Assembly (NCBI GenBank): GCA_963735115.1 | Contig: CAVTJR010000002.1 | Coordinates: forward strand, 186,001-250,000 | DNA length: 64,000 nt | Reading direction: 5' to 3' | Source of the DNA: JAKACA01 sp963735115 | Lineage (GTDB): Bacteria; Actinomycetota; Acidimicrobiia; Acidimicrobiales; Bog-793 | Shown: positions 42,614-51,446 of the stretch, one piece after another | Layout of the letters: each line of letters starts with the position of its first letter | Position numbering within the stretch: the stretch's first letter is position 1 | The notes under the pieces: generated by a model | Databases searched by the model: none | Told to the model about the DNA's origin: nothing | Seen by the model: only the letters and a program-made list of their open reading frames with translations | Translations under genes and position numbers: made by a program

Positions 42614-43748
42614 GGGCGGTCGCCACCTGACCTGCGGCCGCGGCCGCCTCGACGTACAGGGTGACCATGGCCTCGGCGGTGGCCGCCCATGAGTACCGCC
42701 CCGCCTGGGCGCGACCCCTTGCGACGAGCTCGGCGCGCAGCTCCTCGTCCACGAGGAGCCGTTCGAGCGCCCCGGCGAGGGCGGCGACGTCTCCAACGGG
42801 CACGACGAGGGCGCCGTCGCCGACGACCTCGGGCACGGCGCCGCCCGCCGTGACGACGACGGGGATGCCGGCGGCCATCGCCTCGAGCGGCGGGAAGCCG
42901 AAGCCTTCGTAGATCGACGGATAGGCGAGCGCCAGGGCGCCCGCTAGGAGCGAAGACCGCACCGGGTCTTCGACGTACCCGAGGCGGACGACGCGATCTG
43001 CCACTCCGCTCGCCGCCACGGCGGCGTCGAGCGCTGGACTCCCCCGCCCCTCGGCCCCGGCGATGACGAGTCGGAGACGGCGAGGCGCCCCGGTCAGCTG
43101 GGCGAACGCCCTCACGAGCGTCGGGTAGTCCTTGCGAGGCTCGATGGTGGAGATGGCGAGCAGGTAGGGGCCTTCCACGGGGGCGGGACCGTTTGCCCGC
43201 GGCCCCGCCCCCGGAGGGAGCCCGTAGGGGATCACGCGCACGCTCTCCGGCCGGACGCCGATGAGCTCGGAGAGCTCGCCGGCCACCTGGCGCGATGCCG
43301 TGTGGACGAAGGCCCCCCGCTGCACGGCCTGCAGCGCCAGGGCTGGGTAGGCGAGGGAGGCCGGGGCGCACAGCTCGGGGTACTTCCACGGAGTCACGTC
43401 GTTGATCGTGACGACGGCGGCGATGTGGCGAGGGGGCGGCACGACGAAGTTCGTCCCGTGCACGACCGAGACCCGGCCCGCCACGAACTCGGCGGAGGGA
43501 AACCCGACGTGGCGCCAGGCGCCATGAGCCACCCGCGTCGGGATCGCCAGCGGGCGGAAGGCCACGCCCGCCGGCAGGCGGTCGCGAACGTCCTTCGCCC
43601 GCCTGGCGACGGCGAAGGCCCGCACCTCCACGTCCGAGCGGGCGACGAGCGCCCGTAGCAGCTGCTCACAGCAGACGCCCACGCCCGTTGGCGAGCCCGC
43701 CAGCGGCAGCACGTCCAGCGCCACCGCCAAGGGCGGTCGGTCGCTCAC
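42606..43748 (-). CDS. GT4-type glycosyltransferase (third of three)
   Basis: 380 residues. The N-terminal domain has LDVLPLAGSPTGVGVCCEQLL, the middle VHGTNFVVPPPRH, and the donor domain LLAISTIEPRKDYPTLVRAF, VRLGYVEDPVRSSLLAGAL and YPSIYEGFGFPPLEAMAAG with the E-x7-E motif. It starts at the GTG/ATG at 43748 and overlaps the cofE stop by four bases, placing cofE and the glycosyltransferases on one transcript. The three enzymes would add successive sugars to the same glycan, an inference from clustering. Confidence 0.87.
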   Translation of the reverse strand: MSDRPPLAVALDVLPLAGSPTGVGVCCEQLLRALVARSDVEVRAFAVARRAKDVRDRLPAGVAFRPLAIPTRVAHGAWRHVGFPSAEFVAGRVSVVHGTNFVVPPPRHIAAVVTINDVTPWKYPELCAPASLAYPALALQAVQRGAFVHTASRQVAGELSELIGVRPESVRVIPYGLPPGAGPRANGPAPVEGPYLLAISTIEPRKDYPTLVRAFAQLTGAPRRLRLVIAGAEGRGSPALDAAVAASGVADRVVRLGYVEDPVRSSLLAGALALAYPSIYEGFGFPPLEAMAAGIPVVVTAGGAVPEVVGDGALVVPVGDVAALAGALERLLVDEELRAELVARGRAQAGRYSWAATAEAMVTLYVEAAAAAGQVATARG

Positions 43749-44452
43749 CGGAACAGATCCTCGGCGTGGGGCCGAACGACCTGCTCTCGCACCGAGCCGG
43801 CACCGAAGACAGACGGATCGAGCCCGCGCACGACGGCCACAGGAACGCCGGCCGCCTTGCCCATCACGAGCTCCGCCGCGCCGGCGATCTCGTCGACCAC
43901 ACAGATCTCCGTGGCGACGAGCGTGCGGCCCATGGCGTCGGTGCTACCGCGCAGATCGACGATCCCGCGCAGCCCGGCACTGCCGATGGCGACGTCGGTA
44001 ACGCCCCGCCGCCAGGCGCGGCCGAACGTGTCCGAGACGATGACGCCCAACTCACAGCGGGTCCGGGCGCGCAGGCCGTCGCGGATGCGCCGGGCGGAGC
44101 GGTCGGGGTCGATCGGCAGGAGGGCGGCGTAGCCGTCGGCCATGTTCGAGAGATCCACGCCGGAGTTGGCGCAGACGAAGCCGTGGTGGGTTTCGGTGAT
44201 GACGAGGTCGCCGCGGCGGCGAAGCACCCGGACCGCCTCGCGCTCGGCGAGCTCGCGCCGGGCCGCGGCGTCGTCGGGGTCGACGGCGACGACACGACCC
44301 TCGGCCTTCGAGACGATCTTCTGGGTGACGACGACGACGTCCCCGTCGAGGAGCGCCGTCGCCGAGGCGATCATCTCGGCGAGGTCGTCTCCGGCGGCGA
44401 TCTCCGGCAGGCCGGAGACGGCGAAGATGGCGAGCGAGGTCGGAGCTTGCAC
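43745..44452 (-). CDS. cofE: Coenzyme F420-0:L-glutamate ligase CofE
   Basis: GTP-dependent ligase adding gamma-linked glutamates to F420-0, 235 residues from GTG 44452. It shows VVVVTQKIVSKAEGRVV, FVCANSGVDLSNM, DPDRSARRIRDGL, VIVSDTFGRAWRRGVTDVAIG and GRTLVATEICVVDEIA. These match CofE and the N-terminal half of FbiB. The nitroreductase-like C-terminal domain found in mycobacterial FbiB is absent. Starts in longer readings fall in Arg-rich non-homologous sequence. It is 41 bases downstream of cofD. Confidence 0.93.
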   Translation of the reverse strand: MQAPTSLAIFAVSGLPEIAAGDDLAEMIASATALLDGDVVVVTQKIVSKAEGRVVAVDPDDAAARRELAEREAVRVLRRRGDLVITETHHGFVCANSGVDLSNMADGYAALLPIDPDRSARRIRDGLRARTRCELGVIVSDTFGRAWRRGVTDVAIGSAGLRGIVDLRGSTDAMGRTLVATEICVVDEIAGAAELVMGKAAGVPVAVVRGLDPSVFGAGSVREQVVRPHAEDLFR

Positions 44453-44493
44453 GTCGGGATTCTGCCGCAGAGTCGTGCAGCGCGGCGCCGGCG

Positions 44494-45453
44494 CTAGCCG
44501 GCGACCGGCATCCGGTCGGCGTCTGGCCCGCTGGCGGAGCGGAGGACCGTGCGGGCGAGCTCGGCGGCGATGCCGGCATCGCTCATCACCGTTGCGGCGA
44601 CGACGCAACGCATCGCGCATGCCTCCACGCCGCCCACCTGGTCGGCGTCCACCTCGTCGACGACGAGCGTCCCGCAGACATCGGCCAGCCAGCGGGCGAC
44701 CCCGGCCGCCGTCGCCTCACCACCGAGCTCGGTGAGCAGCCGGTCCGCCGGGCCCTTCAGGGCGGTGCCGGCGATGATCGGGGAGACGCCGACGACGCGC
44801 TCGCGACGCGACCGGAGCACGTCCCGGATCCCGGGGACCGCCAAGATCGGATCGATGGAGACGACCGGGTTCGACGGAGCGATCACGATGATGCTGGCCG
44901 AGCCGAGCGCCTCCAGCACGCCGGGAGCGGGCGATGCCTGCTCTGCCCCGGCGAAGCGGACGCCGCCCACCGCCACGGCATGCCGCAATCGGACGAAGTA
45001 GTCCTGGAAGGCGATTTCGCCACCTTCGGCCAGCTCAAGGACGGTTCGAACGGGGTCGTCGGACATCGGCAAGAGGGTGAGCCGGAGCCCGAAGGCGCCG
45101 GCGAGATCCGCCGTCACCGCCGACAGGCTCGAACCAGCCCGCAAGCGGCCGGTGCGGTATAGGTGGGTGGCGAGGTCGAGGTTGCCGAGGCGGAACCAGG
45201 TGTCGCCGCCCAAGTCCTCGAGAGCCTGCATGGTCGTGAAGTCGTCGCCGGCGAGGCCCCAACCGGTGAGCGGGTTGACGCGGCCCGACAGGGTGTAGGT
45301 GATCGTGTCGAGATCCGGACTGATGGACAGGCCGTGCAGCTCGGTGTCGTCTCCGGTGTTGACGATGGCGATGACGTCGCTCGGCTCGACGACCTCGAGC
45401 AGTCCGGAAAGGAAGCGAGCGGCTCCGACGCCGCCGCACAGCACGGCGATCAT
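44494..45453 (-). CDS. cofD: 2-phospho-L-lactate transferase CofD (FbiA)
   Basis: Transfers the phospholactyl or phosphoenolpyruvyl moiety to the deazaflavin Fo, giving F420-0 or its dehydro form, 319 residues. The N-terminus VLCGGVGAARFLSGL binds the dinucleotide. VNTGDDTELHGLSISPDLDT, GWGLAGDDFTTMQAL, WFRLGNLDLATHLYRTGRL and APSNPVVSIDPILAVPGIR are signature segments. It starts at ATG 45453. With cofE it shows that the organism makes F420. The Fo synthase is not in the window. Confidence 0.95.
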   Translation of the reverse strand: MIAVLCGGVGAARFLSGLLEVVEPSDVIAIVNTGDDTELHGLSISPDLDTITYTLSGRVNPLTGWGLAGDDFTTMQALEDLGGDTWFRLGNLDLATHLYRTGRLRAGSSLSAVTADLAGAFGLRLTLLPMSDDPVRTVLELAEGGEIAFQDYFVRLRHAVAVGGVRFAGAEQASPAPGVLEALGSASIIVIAPSNPVVSIDPILAVPGIRDVLRSRRERVVGVSPIIAGTALKGPADRLLTELGGEATAAGVARWLADVCGTLVVDEVDADQVGGVEACAMRCVVAATVMSDAGIAAELARTVLRSASGPDADRMPVAG

Positions 45454-45471
45454 GCCGGCCGCAACCGGTGA

Positions 45472-46422
45472 TCAGCGCGCCCGATCACGGTGCTCCTCGA
45501 TGACGCGCGAGAGGCCTTCGCTCAGCGGCGTCCACGGCTTCCAGCCGAGGTGGATGCCGGCCCGGTCGGGGTCGAGGGCGCTCCGCCGGATGTCGCCGGG
45601 GCGCTCGGGGCCGTGACGGGGAGGAGCCTTGCTGCCGGCGGCGGCGGCCATCAATCGGTAGAGCTCTGCTGTGGAGGTCTCGACGCCTGTCCCGATGTTG
45701 AGCACGAGTCCGCCACCTCGTTTGGCGGCGCGCGCAAAGGCGTCGACGACATCGTCCACGTACACGTAGTCCCGCGTGTCGTTGCCGTCGCCGAAGATGA
45801 CGCAGGGCTCGCCGGCCACGAGAAGACCGGCGAAGATGGCCACCACACCGGCCTCCCCGTGCGGATCCTGACGCGGGCCGTAGACGTTGGCGAGGGCGAG
45901 GGCGGTGAACTCCATCCCGTGCAGCGAGCGATAGGCGACGAGGTAGTCGATGGCCGCCTTCTTGGACACGCCGTACGGCGACAGGGGACCGTGGGGTGCG
46001 TGCTCGGCGACAGGCAGGTCGGCCGGGTCGACGTCGCCGTAGAGGGTGCCGCCGCTGGCGGCGTAGACGATCTTGCGGGTCTTGGCAGCTCTGGCAGCTT
46101 CGAGCAGCCGCAGGCTGCCGATCACGTTCACTTCGGCGTCGTAGATGGGCCGCGCCACCGACACCGGCACCGAGATCTGCGCCGCCAGGTGGAAGATCAC
46201 CTCTGGCGGCCTATGGCGGACGACATCGGTCAACGACTCGTCCCGGATGTCGAGCTGGTGGAAACGAAACGCCCCGCCGGAGGCCCGCGCCTCGGCGAGG
46301 TTGGCGAGCGAGCCGGTCGAGAGGTCGTCGACGACGTCGACCTCGTGACCTTCTGCGAGGAGGCGATCGACGAGGGCGGATCCGATGAACCCAGCCCCCC
46401 CGGTGACCAGCATGCGGCTCAT
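45472..46422 (-). CDS. NAD-dependent epimerase, UDP-glucose 4-epimerase-like
   Basis: 316 residues from ATG 46422, which overlaps the guanylyltransferase stop (ATGA). Features are RMLVTGGAGFIGSALVDRLL, FHLAAQISVPVSVARPIYDAE, AASGGTLYGD (Ser/Thr site), SPYGVSKKAAIDYL (Tyr, Lys), LANVYGPRQDPHGEAGVVAIF and DYVYVDDVVDAFARA. This is the GalE-like pattern seen in UDP-glucose or UDP-N-acetylglucosamine 4-epimerases. It supplies a nucleotide sugar for the polysaccharide cluster. Exact substrate is uncertain. The upstream part of the longer open frame is Arg-rich and rejected. Confidence 0.88.
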   Translation of the reverse strand: MSRMLVTGGAGFIGSALVDRLLAEGHEVDVVDDLSTGSLANLAEARASGGAFRFHQLDIRDESLTDVVRHRPPEVIFHLAAQISVPVSVARPIYDAEVNVIGSLRLLEAARAAKTRKIVYAASGGTLYGDVDPADLPVAEHAPHGPLSPYGVSKKAAIDYLVAYRSLHGMEFTALALANVYGPRQDPHGEAGVVAIFAGLLVAGEPCVIFGDGNDTRDYVYVDDVVDAFARAAKRGGGLVLNIGTGVETSTAELYRLMAAAAGSKAPPRHGPERPGDIRRSALDPDRAGIHLGWKPWTPLSEGLSRVIEEHRDRAR

Positions 46423-47495
46423 TGCGGATACCTCGCCCCCCGCAGGATCGTCCCCGCCGGCACCTGCTGGCCGCCCCGGAGCACCGTCATCGCCTCGAGC
46501 CGGCAGCCGGAGCCGAGCATCGTGCCCGTTCCGACGATGCTGTCGGTGACCACACAGCCCTCCCCGACCACGGCGCCCGGCAAGAGAGCCGAGCGCGACA
46601 CCTGCGCGCCGGCGAGCACCTTGGCGCCGGCGCCTACGACAGAGTCCGCCGTCGCCGCTCCTGCGGCCACGAGGGCGCCCGGCCCAAGGTACCCGACGCC
46701 TGACAGCACGCCGTCGACGACCGCACCGGAAGCGACGAAGGCGCCGGTCGCCATCTCTGGGGCGTTCGGGCGGGAAGCGGGCGTACGCAGACCGTGCAGG
46801 ATGTCGAGCTGCGCCTGCAGGTAATTCTCCGGTGTGCCCGTGTCGAGCCAGTAGTCGTCGGAGGCCATGGCGAAGAGCTTCCCGCCCGCGACGAGGGAGG
46901 GGAACGTCTCCCGCTCGATCGAGACCGGCCGCCCTGCGGCGATGAGGTCGAGCACGCATGGCTCCAGCACGTACGTGCCGGCGTTGATGAGGTTGGTGGG
47001 GGCCGTACCGGCGGAGGGTTTCTCGACGAACTCCCTCACCCTGCCCTCGGCGTCCGTGGGCACGACGCCGAAGGCGGACGGGTCCACGACCGGAGTCAGG
47101 TGGATGGATGCCTCCGCTTCATGCGCTGCGTGGAACTCGACGAGTGACGCGATGTCCAGGTCGGTGAGGACGTCGCCGTTGAGGACGAGGAAGCGGCCCT
47201 CCACTCCCGCCTTCTCGGCAGCGAAACGAACGGCCCCCGCGGTGCCGAGCGGCTCCGACTCGACGGCGTACACGAGCTCCACCCCGTCGATGGCGTCGGT
47301 CGGGAACGCCTCGATGAATGCGTCCGGGCGGTAACCGAGCGACAGCACGGCCCGGCGCATACCGCCTCGGGCGAGCCATTCCACGACGTGCTCGACGAGG
47401 GTCCGGTCGAGCACGGGCAGCATTTGTTTCGGGATGTCGTACGTGAGCGGCCGAAGCCGCGTCCCCTCGCCGCCCACCAACACGATGACGTCCAT
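46419..47495 (-). CDS. Mannose-1-phosphate guanylyltransferase-like nucleotidyltransferase
   Basis: Sugar-nucleotide pyrophosphorylase of 358 residues. The N-terminal transferase has VIVLVGGEGTRLRPLTYDIPKQMLPV with the G-G-x-G-T-R-x-R-P-L-T...P-K signature, LVLNGDVLTDLD (metal Asp) and VREFVEKPS. The C-terminus (about residues 255-345) is a left-handed beta-helix of hexapeptide repeats (VDGVLSGVGYLGPGALVAAG). This two-domain layout is typical of GDP-mannose pyrophosphorylases in actinobacteria. A glucose-1-phosphate enzyme is possible. The manB and SIS isomerase genes at 27-30 kb would provide mannose-1-phosphate. Confidence 0.86.
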   Translation of the reverse strand: MDVIVLVGGEGTRLRPLTYDIPKQMLPVLDRTLVEHVVEWLARGGMRRAVLSLGYRPDAFIEAFPTDAIDGVELVYAVESEPLGTAGAVRFAAEKAGVEGRFLVLNGDVLTDLDIASLVEFHAAHEAEASIHLTPVVDPSAFGVVPTDAEGRVREFVEKPSAGTAPTNLINAGTYVLEPCVLDLIAAGRPVSIERETFPSLVAGGKLFAMASDDYWLDTGTPENYLQAQLDILHGLRTPASRPNAPEMATGAFVASGAVVDGVLSGVGYLGPGALVAAGAATADSVVGAGAKVLAGAQVSRSALLPGAVVGEGCVVTDSIVGTGTMLGSGCRLEAMTVLRGGQQVPAGTILRGARYPQ

Positions 47496-47538
47496 CAGGG
47501 TTCGCTCCGGCGGGCGAGGGCGAGCTGCCCGTTCAAGG

Positions 47539-48498
47539 CTACGACGTCGACGAGGTCGTCGATGAGGACGTCGACTTCTTCTTCTTGGCGACCGTCGTCG
47601 AGGTCGACGAGGTGGAAGTGGTCGCCGGCAGGGTCGTCGTGGCGACGCCCGCGGGGTCCTCGAGGAGGAACGTCTTGATGGCGTTTCGATCAGCCGCCGG
47701 CGGCTGCGGGATCGTCGTCCCCTTCGGCACGAAGGCGATCGTGATCAGCTCGCCGTCCTTGAGCGGGATGCTCTCGGCGGCCGTGTCGGGCACGACCGTG
47801 CCCTTCGTCGAGGTCGGCGACGGCCAAGTCTCGACGACGGTCTCGCCCGGCTTCGAGCTGCACTTCGTGACCCCGTCCTTGTAGTTTCGCGGCGGCCCCG
47901 GCTTCGTGAGCACCGTCGTCGTGGTCGTCGAGCTCGAGGTCGTCGTGCCCTTGCCCTTCTTCGCCACGGTCGTGCTCGTGGTCGTGCTCGACGTCGTCGT
48001 GCTCGTGCCCTTGGCCACGGTCGTGGTGGTGGTCGTGGTCGTCACCGGCACCGGCTTGCCCGGCAGCGAGAGGAGATTCGCCGCTATGTCGGCGCCCTCG
48101 ATGGTCAGATAGGCACCCAGGTCCGCTCCCTTGCCCTCGTAGGCGCTGGCCTCCGGCGAGAGGCCAGGATCGATGCGCACGACGCCCGCGCCGATGGAGG
48201 CGAGGGGATCGTCGGCGAGGTTGTCGACCGGCAGGGCCGACGGCACGAACTTGCCGCAGATGTCGACGGCGACGGCCGCCTGCCATTCATCCGACGCCGT
48301 CGGGGGCACGACGGCTTTGGCCGCCGCCGCCGGCGGGTGGATCAGCTCGTAGCGGCTGTAGGCCACGAGCGAGACCCCGAGAAGGCAGATCAGGAACAGG
48401 ACCAAGTACCAGGTCACCGGCGTTTGGGCACGGTAGGTGCGGCCGCCACCTGATGCAGCGGCGCGCGCGACCCTGCGGCTGAAATTGTCACCGGGCAC
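47539..48498 (-). CDS. Thr-rich membrane-anchored protein, unknown function
   Basis: 319 residues starting MPGDNFSRRVARAAASGGG. One membrane helix (about 31-51, YLVLFLICLLGVSLVAYS) puts the rest outside. An extracellular core contains DEWQAAVAVDICGKFVPSALP (two Cys in the protein body, CGK and CSSKPG), ADLGAYLTIEGADIAANLL and SIPLKDGELITIAFVPKGTTIP. It is split by a long Thr/Ser-rich linker (about 150-200), and a second Thr/Ser/Lys tail ends the protein. Such linkers are often O-mannosylated in actinobacteria. I do not recognise the family. It sits between nucleotide-sugar and rhamnosyltransferase genes, suggesting an envelope role. Confidence 0.72.
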   Translation of the reverse strand: MPGDNFSRRVARAAASGGGRTYRAQTPVTWYLVLFLICLLGVSLVAYSRYELIHPPAAAAKAVVPPTASDEWQAAVAVDICGKFVPSALPVDNLADDPLASIGAGVVRIDPGLSPEASAYEGKGADLGAYLTIEGADIAANLLSLPGKPVPVTTTTTTTTVAKGTSTTTSSTTTSTTVAKKGKGTTTSSSTTTTTVLTKPGPPRNYKDGVTKCSSKPGETVVETWPSPTSTKGTVVPDTAAESIPLKDGELITIAFVPKGTTIPQPPAADRNAIKTFLLEDPAGVATTTLPATTSTSSTSTTVAKKKKSTSSSTTSSTS

Positions 48499-48509
48499 GG
48501 TCCGAAACC

Positions 48510-49448
48510 TTAGTCCGCCCGCGAACGCAGTCTGGATCGCGGGCTGAGCAGGTGCTCCGCCCAGGTGAGGACGAGGCGGGCAGACAGGCCGAGAGCGACG
48601 AGGGGGAGCATCCAGCGCTCACGACCCGTCGCCGTCAGGCGGGCAAAGCGCCACATCGACCGGTGGTGCGCCACCAGCATCCGATACGGGTGCTGGGATG
48701 CCGACCGCCCCTGCTCGTGCACGACTTCGGCCGCCGGCTCGTAGCGGATGACCCACCCGGCGCGGCGCAACCGCCAGCACAGGTCGACGTCCTCCACGTA
48801 CATGAAATACCCCTCGTCGAACCCACCCACGTCGTCGAAGGCCTTCCGGCGCACGAGGAAGAACGCACCGGAGACCCAGTCGGCCTCTCTCGCCCGGTGC
48901 TGTTCCTGGCCGATGCGGCGGTAGCGGCGCGTCCAGGGGTTGCCGCCCCAGAACAAGCCGAGAAACCCATGCCCGATGGCCTCCCCCATCCCCGGAAACT
49001 CCCGGCCCGACGGGTAGACGACCCCGGACGGCTCGCGCAGCAGCGGCCCCACGAGCCCAACCCCCGGGGAGCTATCGAGCAGGGAGGCGAGCGTTCCCAC
49101 CGCGCCCGGGACGGCCACGACGTCCGGATTGCAGACGAGGAGGTACTCCGCCCCCGTCGACCGGGCGCCCAGGTTCGCGCCGGCGCCGTAGCCGAGGTTC
49201 GAGACCGAGAGAACCCGTTTCGCCTTCGGCCACGCCGCCGCCAGCGTCGCCATGGAGGTGTCGAGCGAGGCGTTGTCGACGACGACGACCTCACCCACGC
49301 CCTCGGCCCCGAGGCTGGCGACGCAATCGCCCAGTGCCGGGCCGGCGTTGTAGTTGACGATGACGGCTCCGACCCGTGCCGCCGGAAGGTCGGCGTCCTG
49401 CTCCGGCGGATCGGCGTCTCGCAGCGCCGGCAGCTCGGAATCAGCCAC
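48510..49448 (-). CDS. GT2 rhamnosyltransferase-like protein (WbbL family)
   Basis: GT-A glycosyltransferase of about 312 residues. AVIVNYNAGPALGDCVASL, VVVVDNASLDTS, LVCNPDVVAVPGAV (metal-binding region), WVSGAFFLVRRKAFDDVGGFDEGYFMY in outline, and EDVDLCWRLRRAGW are the WbbL pattern. Proximity to rmlB and rmlD suggests dTDP-rhamnose as donor. A hydrophobic C-terminal segment may attach it to the membrane. The GTG at 49448 overlaps the rmlD end by eight bases. An alternative start at 49481 lies deeper within rmlD. Confidence 0.87.
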   Translation of the reverse strand: MADSELPALRDADPPEQDADLPAARVGAVIVNYNAGPALGDCVASLGAEGVGEVVVVDNASLDTSMATLAAAWPKAKRVLSVSNLGYGAGANLGARSTGAEYLLVCNPDVVAVPGAVGTLASLLDSSPGVGLVGPLLREPSGVVYPSGREFPGMGEAIGHGFLGLFWGGNPWTRRYRRIGQEQHRAREADWVSGAFFLVRRKAFDDVGGFDEGYFMYVEDVDLCWRLRRAGWVIRYEPAAEVVHEQGRSASQHPYRMLVAHHRSMWRFARLTATGRERWMLPLVALGLSARLVLTWAEHLLSPRSRLRSRAD

Positions 49449-50313
49449 GGAGGAGATCACCCACGAGCCGTCCGAGGGCATCCTCCCAGGAGGGCAGCAA
49501 CTCGTCGCCGGCCAGCCGCAGAGCGGCGTTGTCCAGCACCGAACACGCCGGCCTGGGCGCCGGCCGAGGAGGATCCAGGTGCTCGGTGGCGATGGGCTGA
49601 ACCCGATTGGGGTCGTGGCCGGCGAGGCGCAGCACCTCGCGGGCGAAGCCGTACCAGGTCGTGCTGCCTTGGTTCGTGACGTGGAAGACGCCGGGACGAC
49701 GGGCTACGGCGAGATCGACGACCTTGCGGGCGAGATCGCTCGCCAGCGTTGGAGAGCCACGTTGGTCGTCGACGAAGTGAAGGGTCGTTCGGTCGGAAGC
49801 CAGCCGCAGGACCGTCTTGGCCATGTTCGAGCCGTTGCGACCGCACACCCACGCCGTCCGTACGATGGTGGCGCCGGCAGCAAGCTCGCGCTCGCCCGCC
49901 AGCTTGGAACGCCCGTACACCGACATCGGGTTCGGTTCGTCCCACTCGAGATAGGGCCGGTCGGAGCGACCGTCGAAGACGTAGTCGGTCGAGAGGTAGC
50001 AGAGGTGCGCACCGACGAGGCGGGCGGCCTCGGCAACGTGGCGAGTGCCGAGGGCGTTCACTCGGAAGGCCCGGTCGGGGTCGGCTTCGCAGTCGTCGAC
50101 GGCCGTCCACGCGGCCGGATGGATGATCACCTGTGGCTGGGCGCTGACGACGGCTGCCAGCACCGAATCGCGCGAGGCGACGTCGAGCTGGGCCCGAGTG
50201 GTGGCGGCGATGTGCCAGGGAGATCCGTGGTGACGAACGGCTGCCCGGCGCTGGAGCTCGGCGGCGAGCTCGGACCCCACCTGGCCGGCGGCTCCGGTGA
50301 CGAGGATGCGCAA
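49441..50313 (-). CDS. rmlD: dTDP-4-dehydrorhamnose reductase RmlD
   Basis: Last step of dTDP-L-rhamnose synthesis, 290 residues. Features are RILVTGAAGQVGSELAAEL, IHPAAWTAVDDCEADPDRAF, YLSTDYVFDGRSDRPYLEWD, MSVYGRSKLAGER (Tyr and Lys of the catalytic site) and RTAWVCGRNGSNMAKTVLRL. Length and motifs are standard. It lies 54 bases downstream of rmlB. The rmlA and rmlC genes are not in the window, so they must lie elsewhere or be replaced. Confidence 0.94.
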   Translation of the reverse strand: MRILVTGAAGQVGSELAAELQRRAAVRHHGSPWHIAATTRAQLDVASRDSVLAAVVSAQPQVIIHPAAWTAVDDCEADPDRAFRVNALGTRHVAEAARLVGAHLCYLSTDYVFDGRSDRPYLEWDEPNPMSVYGRSKLAGERELAAGATIVRTAWVCGRNGSNMAKTVLRLASDRTTLHFVDDQRGSPTLASDLARKVVDLAVARRPGVFHVTNQGSTTWYGFAREVLRLAGHDPNRVQPIATEHLDPPRPAPRPACSVLDNAALRLAGDELLPSWEDALGRLVGDLLRG

Positions 50314-50367
50314 GGTCGACTCAGCCGCCAGGCGCCGAGCCGGCTCCTGCTGCAGCGGGTGCCGTCG

Positions 50368-51390
50368 TCATCGTGGGTCTTCCGGCTTGCGCCAGGCGTC
50401 CTCGACGACGGGCGAGCGGCTGAGGAGTGGCTCCCACCAGTCAGGGTGGTGGCGGTACCAGGCGATCGTGGCGGCGATGCCCTCGTCGAAAGCGACGGCG
50501 GGTTTCCACCCGAGCTCGCCCATGATCTTCGACGAGTCGAGCAGGTAGCGCCGGTCGTGCCCGGGTCGGTCGGGGACGATCGTCTTCAGGCTGGCCGGCT
50601 GCCCGGTGGCCTCGAGGACGAGGTCGGCGATCTCCTCGATGCTCGCCTCCCGGCCGGAGCCGACGAGGTAGGTCTCGCCGATCCGGCCGCGGTCGAGCAC
50701 CGCCTCGATGGCGCTGCAGTGGTCGTCGACGTGCAGCCACTCTCGGCGGTTCTTCGTGGAGGCGTACAGCGGGAGCGGTTCCCCCTTGAGCGCCCTCGTG
50801 GCGAACAGCGGGATCACCTTCTCGGGGAACTGGTAGGGGCCGTAGTTGTTGCAGCAATTCGTGATGGTCGCCCGCAGCCCGAAGGTCTCGCCGTAGGAGC
50901 GCACGACGTGGTCGGCCGAGGCCTTGGAGGCGTTGTAGGGCGTTCTCGGGCGGTAGGGCGACTCCTCCGTGAAGGCCTCGTCGCTGTCGAGGTCGAGGTC
51001 GCCGTACACCTCGCAGGTCGAGATGTGGTGAAGCCGATCGACGTCGAGGCGGCTGGCGACGGCGCAGAGGGCGAGGGTGCCCATGACGTTCGTGCGGAAG
51101 AAGCGCACCGGATCCAGCACCGCCAAGCTGTTGTGCGACTCGGCAGCGAAGTTGACGATGGTGTCGATCCCGTGCGCCGTGATCGTCTGCTCGACGAGGG
51201 GTTCGTCGGCGATGTCGCCATGCACGAACACGACCCGGCCGGCCGCTTCCAGATCCGCCAAGTTGTCGCGGTTGCCTGCGTAGGTGAGTGCATCGAGGAC
51301 AACGAGCCGATCCTCAGGCCGGCGGGCAGACCAGTAGCGGGCGAAGTTCGAGCCGATGAAGCCGGCGCCGCCCGTGATCAGGAGTCGCAT
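50368..51390 (-). CDS. rmlB: dTDP-glucose 4,6-dehydratase RmlB
   Basis: Second step of dTDP-rhamnose synthesis, 340 residues from ATG 51390 (MRLLITGGAGFIGSNFARYW). Signature segments are LTYAGNRDNLADLE, VNFAAESHNSLAVLDP, HISTCEVYGDLDLDSDEAF, PYNASKASADHVVRSY and TNCCNNYGPYQFPEKVIPLF. The catalytic pair is shifted from the usual D-E to STCEVYG (Cys-Glu rather than Asp-Glu), worth noting since the canonical motif is T-D-E-V-Y-G. The open frame continues upstream to 52044 but only in shadow of birA. Confidence 0.92.
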   Translation of the reverse strand: MRLLITGGAGFIGSNFARYWSARRPEDRLVVLDALTYAGNRDNLADLEAAGRVVFVHGDIADEPLVEQTITAHGIDTIVNFAAESHNSLAVLDPVRFFRTNVMGTLALCAVASRLDVDRLHHISTCEVYGDLDLDSDEAFTEESPYRPRTPYNASKASADHVVRSYGETFGLRATITNCCNNYGPYQFPEKVIPLFATRALKGEPLPLYASTKNRREWLHVDDHCSAIEAVLDRGRIGETYLVGSGREASIEEIADLVLEATGQPASLKTIVPDRPGHDRRYLLDSSKIMGELGWKPAVAFDEGIAATIAWYRHHPDWWEPLLSRSPVVEDAWRKPEDPR

Positions 51391-51446
51391 GACCCCTGAG
51401 GCTACGCCGCCGCCGGGGCGGCGCCGGCCACCGCGAGGCCGAGGGT

